Assembly (NCBI GenBank): GCA_000708835.1
Contig: DF237402.1
Span: forward strand, 54,740-77,703
Source: Klebsormidium nitens
Lineage: Eukaryota; Streptophyta; Klebsormidiophyceae; Klebsormidiales; Klebsormidiaceae
Reading direction: 5' to 3'
Length of the DNA stretch: 22,964 nucleotides
Each line of letters opens with the position of its first letter. Within the stretch, counting starts at the first letter, position 1. The notes below the pieces were generated by a model. The model searched no databases. It was not told the origin of the DNA and saw only the letters and a program-made list of their open reading frames with translations. This document shows positions 1-7,542 of this stretch, one piece after another. Made by a program: the position numbers and the translations under genes.

Positions 1-168
1 TTCTCCAGTCTTCTCTGAGTCTCGCTGCCAGACCAAAGTGCTTTTGCGTGACCCCAGACTTTCCAAGTTCGGACCACCTTTCTGCAAGTCGTTCGGGGAG
101 ATGCCATCAGCCGCATCACCCTCATCCTGCCATGAACTTGGAGCCAGCTGGGAACAAGTGAGGCCCAT
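1..168 (-). CDS. N-terminal part of a myristoylation-signal protein, tandem paralog 1 (cut by window start)
   Basis: Reading the minus strand from the ATG at 168 gives 56 uninterrupted codons running off the window edge. The product begins MGLTCSQLAP and continues with a DAADGISPNDLQKG stretch. It aligns along its whole length with the first 60 residues of the gene at 5484-6350 (MGLAFSQLAP..., CADGISQNEVHEG, then an R-S-T motif), so it is a third family member with most of the body missing. Gly2 and Ser6 fit the N-myristoyltransferase consensus and Cys5 is a candidate palmitoylation site, implying anchoring to a membrane from the cytosolic side (inference). The start is fixed by homology with the other copies. 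The DNA upstream (284-435) also resembles the DNA upstream of copy 3. The molecular function is unknown. Confidence 0.75.
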   Translation of the reverse strand, partial: MGLTCSQLAPSSWQDEGDAADGISPNDLQKGGPNLESLGSRKSTLVWQRDSEKTGE

Positions 169-283
169 CTTTCGCTTGCTCCTGTGAACTAAGACAAAGT
201 GCGGCCTGACGGACTTCGTTTGCAATGGCTGGCCGCTACCAGCTCTGCAAGTCAGTGACCGATTTTGATGCCGGGCGCGGCGC

Positions 284-435
284 GGCCGCGAGCACCGTCA
301 CTAACGAAGGGTTTGCACCACGAGGTTTCTGGTCGACCGTCTATCGACTACCGTACTGGTACGGTCGTACGGTGTCAGAAGTACGTGCTCGCAATGATCA
401 GGCGAACTACTTCTGACTTCAACCGGGGGCTCGCT
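284..435 (-). promoter_or_regulatory. Promoter-like block upstream of paralog 1, shared with paralog 3
   Basis: About 115 bases upstream of the paralog 1 ATG there is a block that matches 6480-6632, upstream of paralog 3. Shared words in the same order on the plus strand are cggccgcgagc, gagcaccgtcac, gaagggttt, tcagaagt, caatgat and ctcgct. The sequence between the block and each ATG is much less alike, so conservation of the block suggests selected regulatory sequence or a recent duplication. The function is inferred, not seen. Confidence 0.45.
350..365. repeat. Short inverted repeat
   Basis: accgtac and gtacggt form perfect 7-base arms around a 2-base centre. It lies inside the duplicated upstream block of paralog 1, but the matching position upstream of paralog 3 is not a perfect palindrome. 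It could be a binding site for a dimeric protein or chance. Confidence 0.3.
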
Positions 436-1639
436 TGACGGAGCATCATGAGCAGAACCGGACCGGGGTTCTTGAATTTGCAGTCTCAAGATTGATTCGA
501 ATACAACAGGATAAAACTGGCTTCAAAATCTGCTTGTGGTGTAGCCGCACCCGATCCGCTCTGCAACAAGCGCCTAACTCTTTTTCGTCCAGGTCCTCAA
601 AAATCTGCTGTACGTTGCCCGTTTCTCCGTTCCGTTCTGCCGTGACGCAGGCATTTAGGCTTCCTTGTATATGTGTTCAAACTTCAGTCCGCTTACAATT
701 GCTTCGACTCGACCAAAGCACTGAGGCCGCCGTTCAAAGTCGCCCTCTGTACACCTATCATTCACTGTGACATCGAGCCCCGTCACTGTTTCCAAATTTT
801 CCACGTTAAAAGTGGAACCCCCTGGAGAAGCTTCTAAGAGCAGCCGCCGAGCTGCAGCTTGCCTGGCCGGCCCCCGGGCTCTTATCTACCGGTCATATCA
901 TTGCTCCCCCTGTGTCAATCCGCCCCTCATGAGCCGTTTCGTTTCCTTCGCTCGTTCCAATTCATGAACCGTTCCGCTTTTGAGAGTCGTTCCGTTTGAA
1001 GAATTGGCCCTGTGCTTGCAGCGCTCCGGCGGAGCGCATCAGCGGAACGTCGCGGCCGCGGCCGCCGCACGGCCACCCCGAGCCCGACTGACCGCAGCGC
1101 GGCCGCCATCCCGGCCACGCGCGCCGCGGCCTCGTCCTCGTCTCGAGCACAGCCGCAATGACGTCAGGCGACGTCCTTGTGAGCGTTGCGCTTACGTTGA
1201 GTCCGAAACTGGCTGCCAAACGCGCCCGGCGGGGTGGCCTCGAAATTTGTTCGCGTGCCTAGTTGGTGTACTAAGGTCTTTATCGGTGTTATAATTGTCG
1301 CATAGTAAGGAGGAGCCGATAGAGTGGCGGGCGGAAGAAGCAGTTTGGTCGCGGCGTTCGTGCGCTCGCCACCCGCCAGCAACACCGGGAGGGGCATATA
1401 CTGAGGTCGACACGTAGAACTGCCCAAAGTGGTTTGTCATTCCGCTTGGTATTTGTTGGACCCTTAGATTCCATTTCCGTTGACGTCGTACACGATGGGA
1501 GGTGATTGTTGAACGCCTGCCCGGTTACGATGTACTCCGTCCCCCCGCTCGGGTAAGCATTGTAAGCGCTGACGCAGATTGCTTTCCCCGGCACGTTGAA
1601 CAGGCTTTCCGACGAAATATTAACGCCCGGGGCTCGCCT

Positions 1640-2170
1640 GGTGTCCTGAAGCTTTCCCCGACCGCTTCCGCTCCCACTCTCAGAAAATTGCTCGGATTGC
1701 CAGCGAAATCAAAACGCTGTCAACGGAAGGATCGCTGGCGGGGCCTTTCGCGATCGACGTTAGGGGCGCTGTCCACTCCTCAGGCAGCGCCCCTGCGCCC
1801 GGTGAGTCGGTCGGGGGCCTGCCCGGTGGGCTGTCAGTGCCGATTCCCCCGGGCCCGCTTCCACTTCCCGGGCTCCCTGTCACTCCCAATCCGAGGGCAA
1901 GTTCCCGGAGCCACTGCCGACGCCATTTTCACTTGGCGCTGGGCTGCCACTCTCCCCTGACACGCCCCGGGGGGGCCAGTTCCCGCCCGGGGGCTTTCAA
2001 TCGCCCCGGTCAGTTTCCTCCGGGGGGGCTGCCATGCTTCCCGACGGTTCTGGCCGGGGGGCTTCCGCTGCCGGGAAATCTGTCCCAGCGGGAGAACTGC
2101 TACTCTCAGGGCGAGCTTCCCCTCCCACCAGGGGGAGTGCTGGTTTCAGCTCCCCCTTGCTCCGGACAGA
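1640..2170. other. G/C-run-rich low-complexity stretch
   Basis: The sequence is dense in runs of C or G (for example ccccggggggg near 1965-1977 and ggggggct near 2024-2031) with loosely recurring CCCGGG and CACTCTC words. It opens long frames on both strands that read as Pro/Gly/Ser-rich protein, but these are expected from such base composition and have no clear start, domain or splice signals. It may be a degenerate minisatellite or the remains of a low-complexity coding region. Confidence 0.35.
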
Positions 2171-3385
2171 TTTTAGCGGCCCCCTTGTGGCAATTGCGAA
2201 AAAGTGCTGCCGGGACGGTGCCTGCGAACCGACGGACAGGCGCTCAAAGGCTCAATTTGATTGTTTCGCAGTTCACGGATTCATCGTTTCTGTACGAAGT
2301 TGACAGGGCTGCTGGCCAAATGTCATTTGCAGCTGCGAAAAGAAGCGACTTGGATGTCATATCGTCAATCTCAAGCTGGTTGCCTGGGCGTGCATAAAAT
2401 CCGCCGAATCACTGATGGATGGATGCCTGTGAATGATTATTACATATGACCATCGTTTAGGAGCTAAAGAAGGTCAAAAATCCAACCGAGGAGGACCATA
2501 TGAAAGCAATCCCGTTAGACAGCCCTCCGAATTATCTGGAGGGCGATTAAACCAATCATTCGACGCGGTATTTTGTCTTGTAACCACGTAAAACGTCAAA
2601 GCGCACACATGTACACTTCGCGAGAAAAAATCGTCACTCAAACGTTTGCATAAACTTAGAGGTCGAATCAACTGAGGACATTTCAAACGTCAAGCAACGA
2701 TTCGAAGATTGAATCCAGGCATCGATTCTCTTCTGGTGCAAAAACGCGAAATCTTTCGAATATTGAAGCTTTCTGTAGTTTTTGCGATATTTGTGGCTCC
2801 GAAATCGACTAGAGAGTATCTTTCGCTATGAGGCCTCATACATGTGCGTCCAGTCTTTCTTCGAAGATTCTCATCAATCGCATTAATTTGCCATCTCCTG
2901 TTTTGGCAGTGTAACATATAACGTCAAATGGTCCTACCAGCTCCAACACCTACAACATCATCACTTTGCTGGGCGCCGTGTGCGCAAGTGGGCGGAACGT
3001 ACAGCAAGCTGATGCATTCTCCGCACCCGCTGATTGCTTAAAGAAGCAACCATTCTGGCGGACCATACGGTTTGCAGATGTTAGGAAGTGACATCAAAGA
3101 AGCTATGAATTGGAAGCGACCATCGAGCAGACGATATAGGAGCCTAGAAGCTCCCTTTTGGGACAGCGCCAAATGTTCCTTGTGACTGACACGAACCTTG
3201 AGAACAAATCATGAAGGACAACTCATCACGAAAACAATTGGTGAATACCAAAGCAAGTTGTTCAGAGTCGCGCAGGTCTGCTTTAAACGTGACGGCCATT
3301 TTGATACTGCCCTTTTGGAACACCGCACCAAGCTTTTTGAACACTTTCACTATTGAGAATGTTCCTCTTGAACCTATACAAAAAC

Positions 3386-4210
3386 TTAAGCCTCTGCTGC
3401 CTTCTTTGCCTCAACCTCCCACGGAGCTCTCTTCATTGCAGCCCTGAGAGCCTTCTTTTTGGCCTCCTTCTCCGCCTCTAGTTGTTTTTCGTATCCCTCG
3501 GCTTCCATGGCTGACATCTCTTCTATGAGGGTTCTGAAAGCTTTGGCCATGTTCCCGTAGTTTTCGGTTGTAATAGTGATGTTCTTGGCGGAGTTCAACG
3601 TTTCCTTAGGTAGGTTTGAAGGGACACACTGAAGCATAATTTGTGTCCTCCCTCGCCATTGCTTTGCTTCTGGAGCCGCCCATTCCGCTCCTTTGGACAT
3701 GTCCTCGAGATTCCGGCGGAGCTCCTCCAGAACGGAAGGCCAGAGCTCCTCCGACCCCCTTGTCACGTGCATGGACGCATTCACACTTGCAAATATCTGC
3801 GCCAAGAAAGTGGCCACCTGAATGACCCTGTCACCATGACCTTTGAATTGTTCATCTTGCAAGCCTTGCCAAAATGCGGACAGCTCCATTGCGAAGGCCT
3901 TCGGAAACGCGTCTCCATGTTGCTCCCAGCACTTGCGCAGCCTTTCGGCATGGGCCTCCGTTTGAGCATCCCTTTCCAAGTGATTTTCCTCTGTCACTAG
4001 CAACCTCTGAGGGATCCCCGAGTTTGCTACGTCAATCAACACCCAGGAGGTAACGACAGAAGGTGCTGGCATAAGATCTTCAAACCGTTCCGCTTCCAGC
4101 GCTGACGTTTTTATCAAAGACTCGGGGGGATCTTTCGTGTGCAGGTTGCTGGAGGAAGTATCGTCCGCAGGCGCAGGGGCTGCGGCGCACCGCGAAAAGA
4201 ACAGACCCAT
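3386..4210 (-). CDS. Myristoylation-signal protein of unknown family, tandem paralog 2
   Basis: Single-exon gene of 274 residues. The frame is open further upstream (to 4369), but the ATG at 4210 is chosen because the protein then begins MGLFFSRC, matching the MGLxxS start of the two paralogs. Gly2 and Ser6 fit the myristoylation consensus and Cys8 could be palmitoylated. The body aligns with the 5484-6350 product: a VVxxWVL segment near residue 50, a CWxxHGxAFPxAF segment near 95, FLAxxFAS, ELWxSVL, RR and EWA segments through the middle, and a final RAPWExEA motif. The C-terminal third is Lys/Glu/Ala-rich, probably an alpha-helical coiled segment (AMEAEGYEKQLEAEKEAKKK). No enzyme motif is visible. 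The upstream DNA carries a CG-alternating tract and does not clearly share the block found before paralogs 1 and 3. The function is unknown; a lipid-anchored cytosolic-side protein is the best inference. Confidence 0.8.
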   Translation of the reverse strand: MGLFFSRCAAAPAPADDTSSSNLHTKDPPESLIKTSALEAERFEDLMPAPSVVTSWVLIDVANSGIPQRLLVTEENHLERDAQTEAHAERLRKCWEQHGDAFPKAFAMELSAFWQGLQDEQFKGHGDRVIQVATFLAQIFASVNASMHVTRGSEELWPSVLEELRRNLEDMSKGAEWAAPEAKQWRGRTQIMLQCVPSNLPKETLNSAKNITITTENYGNMAKAFRTLIEEMSAMEAEGYEKQLEAEKEAKKKALRAAMKRAPWEVEAKKAAEA

Positions 4211-4373
4211 CTTCGACCAGGCTGCCAAGTGAACAAACACACCTCTGCTTCTCTGCCGATCTCCGAATGAACAAATCCTGAGGTCCGAGTTTACCTTCCA
4301 GTCGACAAGCGGCCGGATGGACACGCGGTCACGATGTCTCGAGGGTTTGCAGGGCTTGATTGGAATCAACCGC

Positions 4374-4388
4374 TCGCGCGCGCGCGCA
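4374..4388. repeat. Alternating CG tract
   Basis: A short run of alternating C and G (ctcgcgcgcgcgcgc) lies about 170 bases upstream of the paralog 2 start codon. Such tracts can adopt left-handed DNA; a second one sits on a splice donor of the bicupin gene near 14374. Confidence 0.5.
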
Positions 4389-4650
4389 CTACTCTCAGGC
4401 GCGCCACACGCGCGGCCAGACTCGCACGGACGTCCGAGTCACCTCGCTCGGCGACCCGGCGGCCGCAGATTGCAGCCTATGCGACGCGCTCAGGCTGGCA
4501 ACGTCGACGTCCGAACAGCGCTGCCGCCCATCTGTCACTCAGATTCATCGCATACATTCGCTCCACGAGGCAACTCATCGCTGCTCTAGTTAAGCTACGT
4601 ACAACTGCACCGAGAAATCTTGCTTGCTGCACAAGCGACGTCGCCATACT

Positions 4651-4698
4651 TCGTGGAGGTTTCGTGGCTCGTCATTTTCGTGGAGGTTCGTGGGCTGG
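4651..4698. repeat. Two-copy direct repeat, period 27
   Basis: tcgtggaggtttcgtggct at 4651 recurs as tcgtggaggttcgtgggct at 4678. The first ten bases are identical and the rest are similar. It lies in the intergenic DNA upstream of paralog 2; no function can be read from it. Confidence 0.5.
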
Positions 4699-5002
4699 GA
4701 CTCATAGTCGAGATGGTTGCAAGTAGTCTCTCACAATGACCAGTGATCAGTCCCGTCGAAGGACGCGTTTGTTTCGGAATTAAGCCATTTTATTCACAGC
4801 CAGTAAACATGGCGGACAAAAATCTCGGTGGGGGAGTATGTTGGCTTTCTAGATCTTACGTACTTGAGGTGACCTTGCTCTGGAATGCCAAATGTAATGA
4901 CAACTCGATGGTGCATATGATATCGAGGCCAGGTGGAAATCCCGAGAGGCTTCATCTTGGATGTGAGCATTAACGGTTTCACAAGCTTGCGGGCATATAT
5001 CC

Positions 5003-5028
5003 TACAATTGCCAGTAAGGTCAATTGTA
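5003..5028. repeat. Inverted repeat able to form a hairpin
   Basis: tacaattg (5003-5010) and caattgta (5021-5028) are perfect 8-base complementary arms around a 10-base loop. It lies about 455 bases beyond the stop of paralog 3. It could be part of a 3' processing region or be chance. Confidence 0.35.
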
Positions 5029-5483
5029 AGATTCTAAATAGGGCCGATGATGCTTTGAATTCAGACGGTCTGACAACTATTAACCAGTGCGTACTAGTCC
5101 ATAACACAGTAGTTGCTCCGAGTCAGGGAAGGTATTCATGCAGTGGGTCACACGGATACCGTTGGTAGGTTCTGCAAACATTGCGCTATCGTATTAGTCT
5201 CCTGCGCACCGATGAGCTTTCATATCCTTCAGAGTGTACAAAAAGCCATGCTTGGTAGAAATTACGTAAAAGAAACTCACACTTCGGAAAAAGCTGCAAC
5301 GGTTCTTACCAATAAAGAGAACAGACCAATAAACGATTCATGAAGAAGGCGCTGTTGTTGTGCCACTTTGGATCTCATTCAACTCCGGTCCCTAGACGAC
5401 GTTGGATTTTGCCAAACAGCACTTGTTCCTTGTGTGCCCTATCTGCCGTATCAACTTCGAGTGCGGCCTAACCTCTGCTGTTA

Positions 5484-6350
5484 TCAAGCGAAGTCCTGAA
5501 CCACAACGAACGCTTCATTTTCCCAAGGCGCCCGGTTGAGGGAAGCCTTTATGCTCGCAAGTTTTCTTGCTTTGCTCAGTGCCGCAGACATTTTATATGC
5601 TTCAGACTGCACCTTGTGAAGGTCTACCCACAGCTTATCAAGTTCGTTGTACAGGTCACGTATGTTGTTCGTATCAGCTACCGATTCCGTTGCTAAATGT
5701 AACCAGCAGTCCGTCTGCAATAGGCTGAGCAGACTCATAATCCTCTCACGCCAAAGGATCGATGCCGCTTCCGCCCACTCCGGACCTTGATCAGACATCT
5801 GGTCGTGTTTCCGGCGGAACGCCGCCAGGACGGACACCCAAAGCTCCTGCGAGTCCTTTCTGACGTGCACGGAGTCCTCGCTGCTAGCAAAGACGTCTGC
5901 CAAGAAGCTTGACAGCTGACCCAGCTTGTTTATGGGAAAGCAAGGACCTACTTTGCAGTCTTCTTCCTGAAAGCTGGCCACAAGCAGGGACAGCTCCTCG
6001 ACAAAAGCCTCAGGAAACGCTTCCCCGTGCTTCTTCCAGCAACTGAGCAACCGAGCTACATGCACCTCAGTTTCAACCTCTATTCTCCCCTTTTCTTCGT
6101 CGTTAGTTTGCCACGTGGAGGGCCAGTCAATAACCTCGCGCAGAACCCACCTGATCACCACCGGAGGAGCCGCGGTCACTTCTTCATCTTTCTCTTCTTG
6201 CCTTGAGGAAAAAGTGCTTCTGCACGACCCCATGCCGCACTCCAGGTCATAAGGAGCGCCTTCGTGCACTTCGTTCTGGGAGATGCCGTCAGCGCAATCA
6301 GCAGGCTGCCGCGACTGCTGTGGAGCCAACTGAGAGAAAGCGAGGCCCAT
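5484..6350 (-). CDS. Myristoylation-signal protein of unknown family, tandem paralog 3
   Basis: Single-exon gene of 288 residues starting MGLAFSQLAP. Gly2 and Ser6 fit the myristoylation consensus; unlike the other copies there is no Cys near the start, so a second lipid is less likely. A variable acidic segment (about residues 15-60, with an EEKDEEV patch) is followed by VVIRWVL, then CWKKHGEAFPEAFVEELS (near 105), a FLADVFAS segment, SQELWVSVL, EWAEAASILW and a helical C-terminal region ending in RAPWENEA plus a short tail. These blocks recur in order in the product of 3386-4210, and the N-terminus matches the fragment at 1-168. It lacks introns, in contrast to the neighbouring genes. No catalytic motif or transmembrane segment is visible. 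The start is fixed by the family alignment. The function is unknown. Confidence 0.82.
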   Translation of the reverse strand: MGLAFSQLAPQQSRQPADCADGISQNEVHEGAPYDLECGMGSCRSTFSSRQEEKDEEVTAAPPVVIRWVLREVIDWPSTWQTNDEEKGRIEVETEVHVARLLSCWKKHGEAFPEAFVEELSLLVASFQEEDCKVGPCFPINKLGQLSSFLADVFASSEDSVHVRKDSQELWVSVLAAFRRKHDQMSDQGPEWAEAASILWRERIMSLLSLLQTDCWLHLATESVADTNNIRDLYNELDKLWVDLHKVQSEAYKMSAALSKARKLASIKASLNRAPWENEAFVVVQDFA

Positions 6351-6479
6351 CTTTACAAGAATTACGTCTGAACAAAAACGAGCGCTTGCTGATTGATATT
6401 TTGTTGTTGCGAAAGCTTGAGAAACTTGGGCTACAGGCGGGGCTATACAGGACGCGAGCTAGCCGCGCCCAAGCGGACC

Positions 6480-6632
6480 GCGGCCGCGAGCTGAGCACCG
6501 TCACCTATGAAGGGTTTCCAGGTTCGACTGACTGTCAATCGGTCACCGTACAGCACGATCGCACGACGTCAGAAGTTAGTGCCGCCAATGATGAGACACA
6601 GGAAGTTTGAACTGGGCGCTCGCTCGAGGAAA
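6480..6632 (-). promoter_or_regulatory. Promoter-like block upstream of paralog 3, shared with paralog 1
   Basis: This is the counterpart of 284-435, about 130 bases upstream of the paralog 3 ATG. It keeps the words cggccgcgagc, gagcaccgtcac, gaagggttt, tcagaagt, caatgat and ctcgct in the same order. Here the minus strand also reads TGACGTC, a bZIP-type core, which is only partly kept in copy 1. The regulatory role is inferred from conservation. Confidence 0.45.
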
Positions 6633-7454
6633 CTTTTGAGTAGGACCGACGTACCGGGTGACCGGGCCGGCTCGACGAACAGGTATCTCCCGCCGCCAAT
6701 CATATGCCGAGCTTCGAGTGCCCAGCACATGCCACACGGCTGCTGTGCTGACGCTGGACGGCCCGTGGGCCCTTGTATCTCTTGTAAAGCCTCAAAAGTT
6801 GCTGAGTTCAGATGCGGCGCTGTCGCTTGATGAAAGTGAGGGATCCCTGGTAATCTGGTATCACTGCAAAATGGAATCCAGGAATCCAAGAATCTTTTCC
6901 AGCTTCGACGGCTCTCAGTCATCACTACAAAGCAGCAGATTATAATCTCATCCTCATCCGGATCTGTCTACCCGACGCTTCAATCAACATCATCAAAGCT
7001 GCAACGTACAGGGGCGTCGTGCTTACTGCTAGCACCTAAGAAGGGGGTGTGCCGAATGTCAATTGCATGTGCATATTCCATTCTCAATGAGCATCTTGTG
7101 ACCGCGACAGATTCATGTCGATGGCATGGACCTCTGTCGAAGTATGTAATACGCATGATGGGTCTTGCCGGCGGGAGTGGGGTTTATTTGCCATATATTT
7201 GATTGGAGTCACGATACGAATCGGATTGTCGGCTACATACAGGTGAACATCTTCACTTCTCAGAGGTGAGTGCGGCTTGCGTATCAGATCAATAATGGAT
7301 AAGTGAATTCCGCGTTCCTATACGTGACCAGAGACCGCGGGGGCACCTATTACGGGCCTGTTGATCTGTTGACGCCGGCCCGCTGAGCAGTATAGTATGA
7401 AAGCTTCTGACACCCCAACAAACACAAAACTAGAAAAGGCAGGATGCACTATCG

Positions 7455-7500
7455 AGTACTTCCTTGGCTCCTAATTCAGTACTTCCTAGTCTCCTGTTAC
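7455..7500. repeat. Two-copy direct repeat, period 23
   Basis: agtacttccttggctcct at 7455 is followed at 7478 by agtacttcctagtctcct; 17 of 23 positions match. It lies just downstream of the proposed stop of the cadherin-like gene and abuts the minus-strand UGUAA at 7497-7501. Confidence 0.45.
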
Positions 7501-7501
7501 A
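7497..7501 (-). terminator. Candidate UGUAA poly(A) signal of the cadherin-like gene
   Basis: The minus strand reads TGTAA 42 bases beyond the proposed stop codon at 7543. UGUAA is a poly(A) signal known from green algae. A 5-base word is easily found by chance, so this is weak support for the proposed last exon. Confidence 0.3.
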
Positions 7502-7542
7502 ATTCTTCTGAAGCGATTCACGCGCGACAGCACTGAAGCCCT

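Larger units (their letters stand above)
169..3385. other. Intergenic region without a supportable gene
   Basis: This 3.2 kb stretch separates paralogs 1 and 2. Short open frames on both strands lack recognisable domains, conserved partners or convincing splice structure. The part near 168 is presumably the 5' UTR and promoter of paralog 1. A GC-rich, CpG-dense stretch lies at about 1020-1150 and a G/C-run-rich stretch at 1640-2170. The part next to 3386 should contain the 3' UTR of paralog 2; no UGUAA or AAUAAA motif stands out there on the minus strand. Confidence 0.5.
4211..5483. other. Intergenic region between paralogs 2 and 3, no supportable gene
   Basis: The part next to 4211 should hold the promoter and 5' UTR of paralog 2. 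It is GC-rich (about 4300-4520) and includes an alternating CG tract. The part next to 5483 should hold the 3' UTR of paralog 3. Short open frames on either strand show no recognisable protein. A minus-strand AATAAA (4789-4794) lies about 690 bases past the paralog 3 stop, probably too far to be its signal. Two small repeats are listed separately. Confidence 0.5.
6351..7542. other. Intergenic region upstream of paralog 3, no supportable gene
   Basis: This stretch holds the 5' flank of paralog 3 and, at its right end, the 3' flank of the cadherin-like gene. Open frames here (for example around 6200-6945) overlap on both strands and carry no recognisable protein. Apart from the shared upstream block and a small direct repeat (both listed), nothing stands out. 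Confidence 0.5.

Noticed and set aside
1680-2397. Long Pro/Gly-rich open frames on both strands as a gene
   Set aside because: The frames coincide with C/G runs on both strands, lack a credible start or splice pattern and show no domain; composition explains them.
4211-4369. Longer N-terminus for paralog 2 using the upstream ATG at 4369
   Set aside because: The extra 53 residues have no counterpart in the paralogs and would hide the conserved MGLxxS start.
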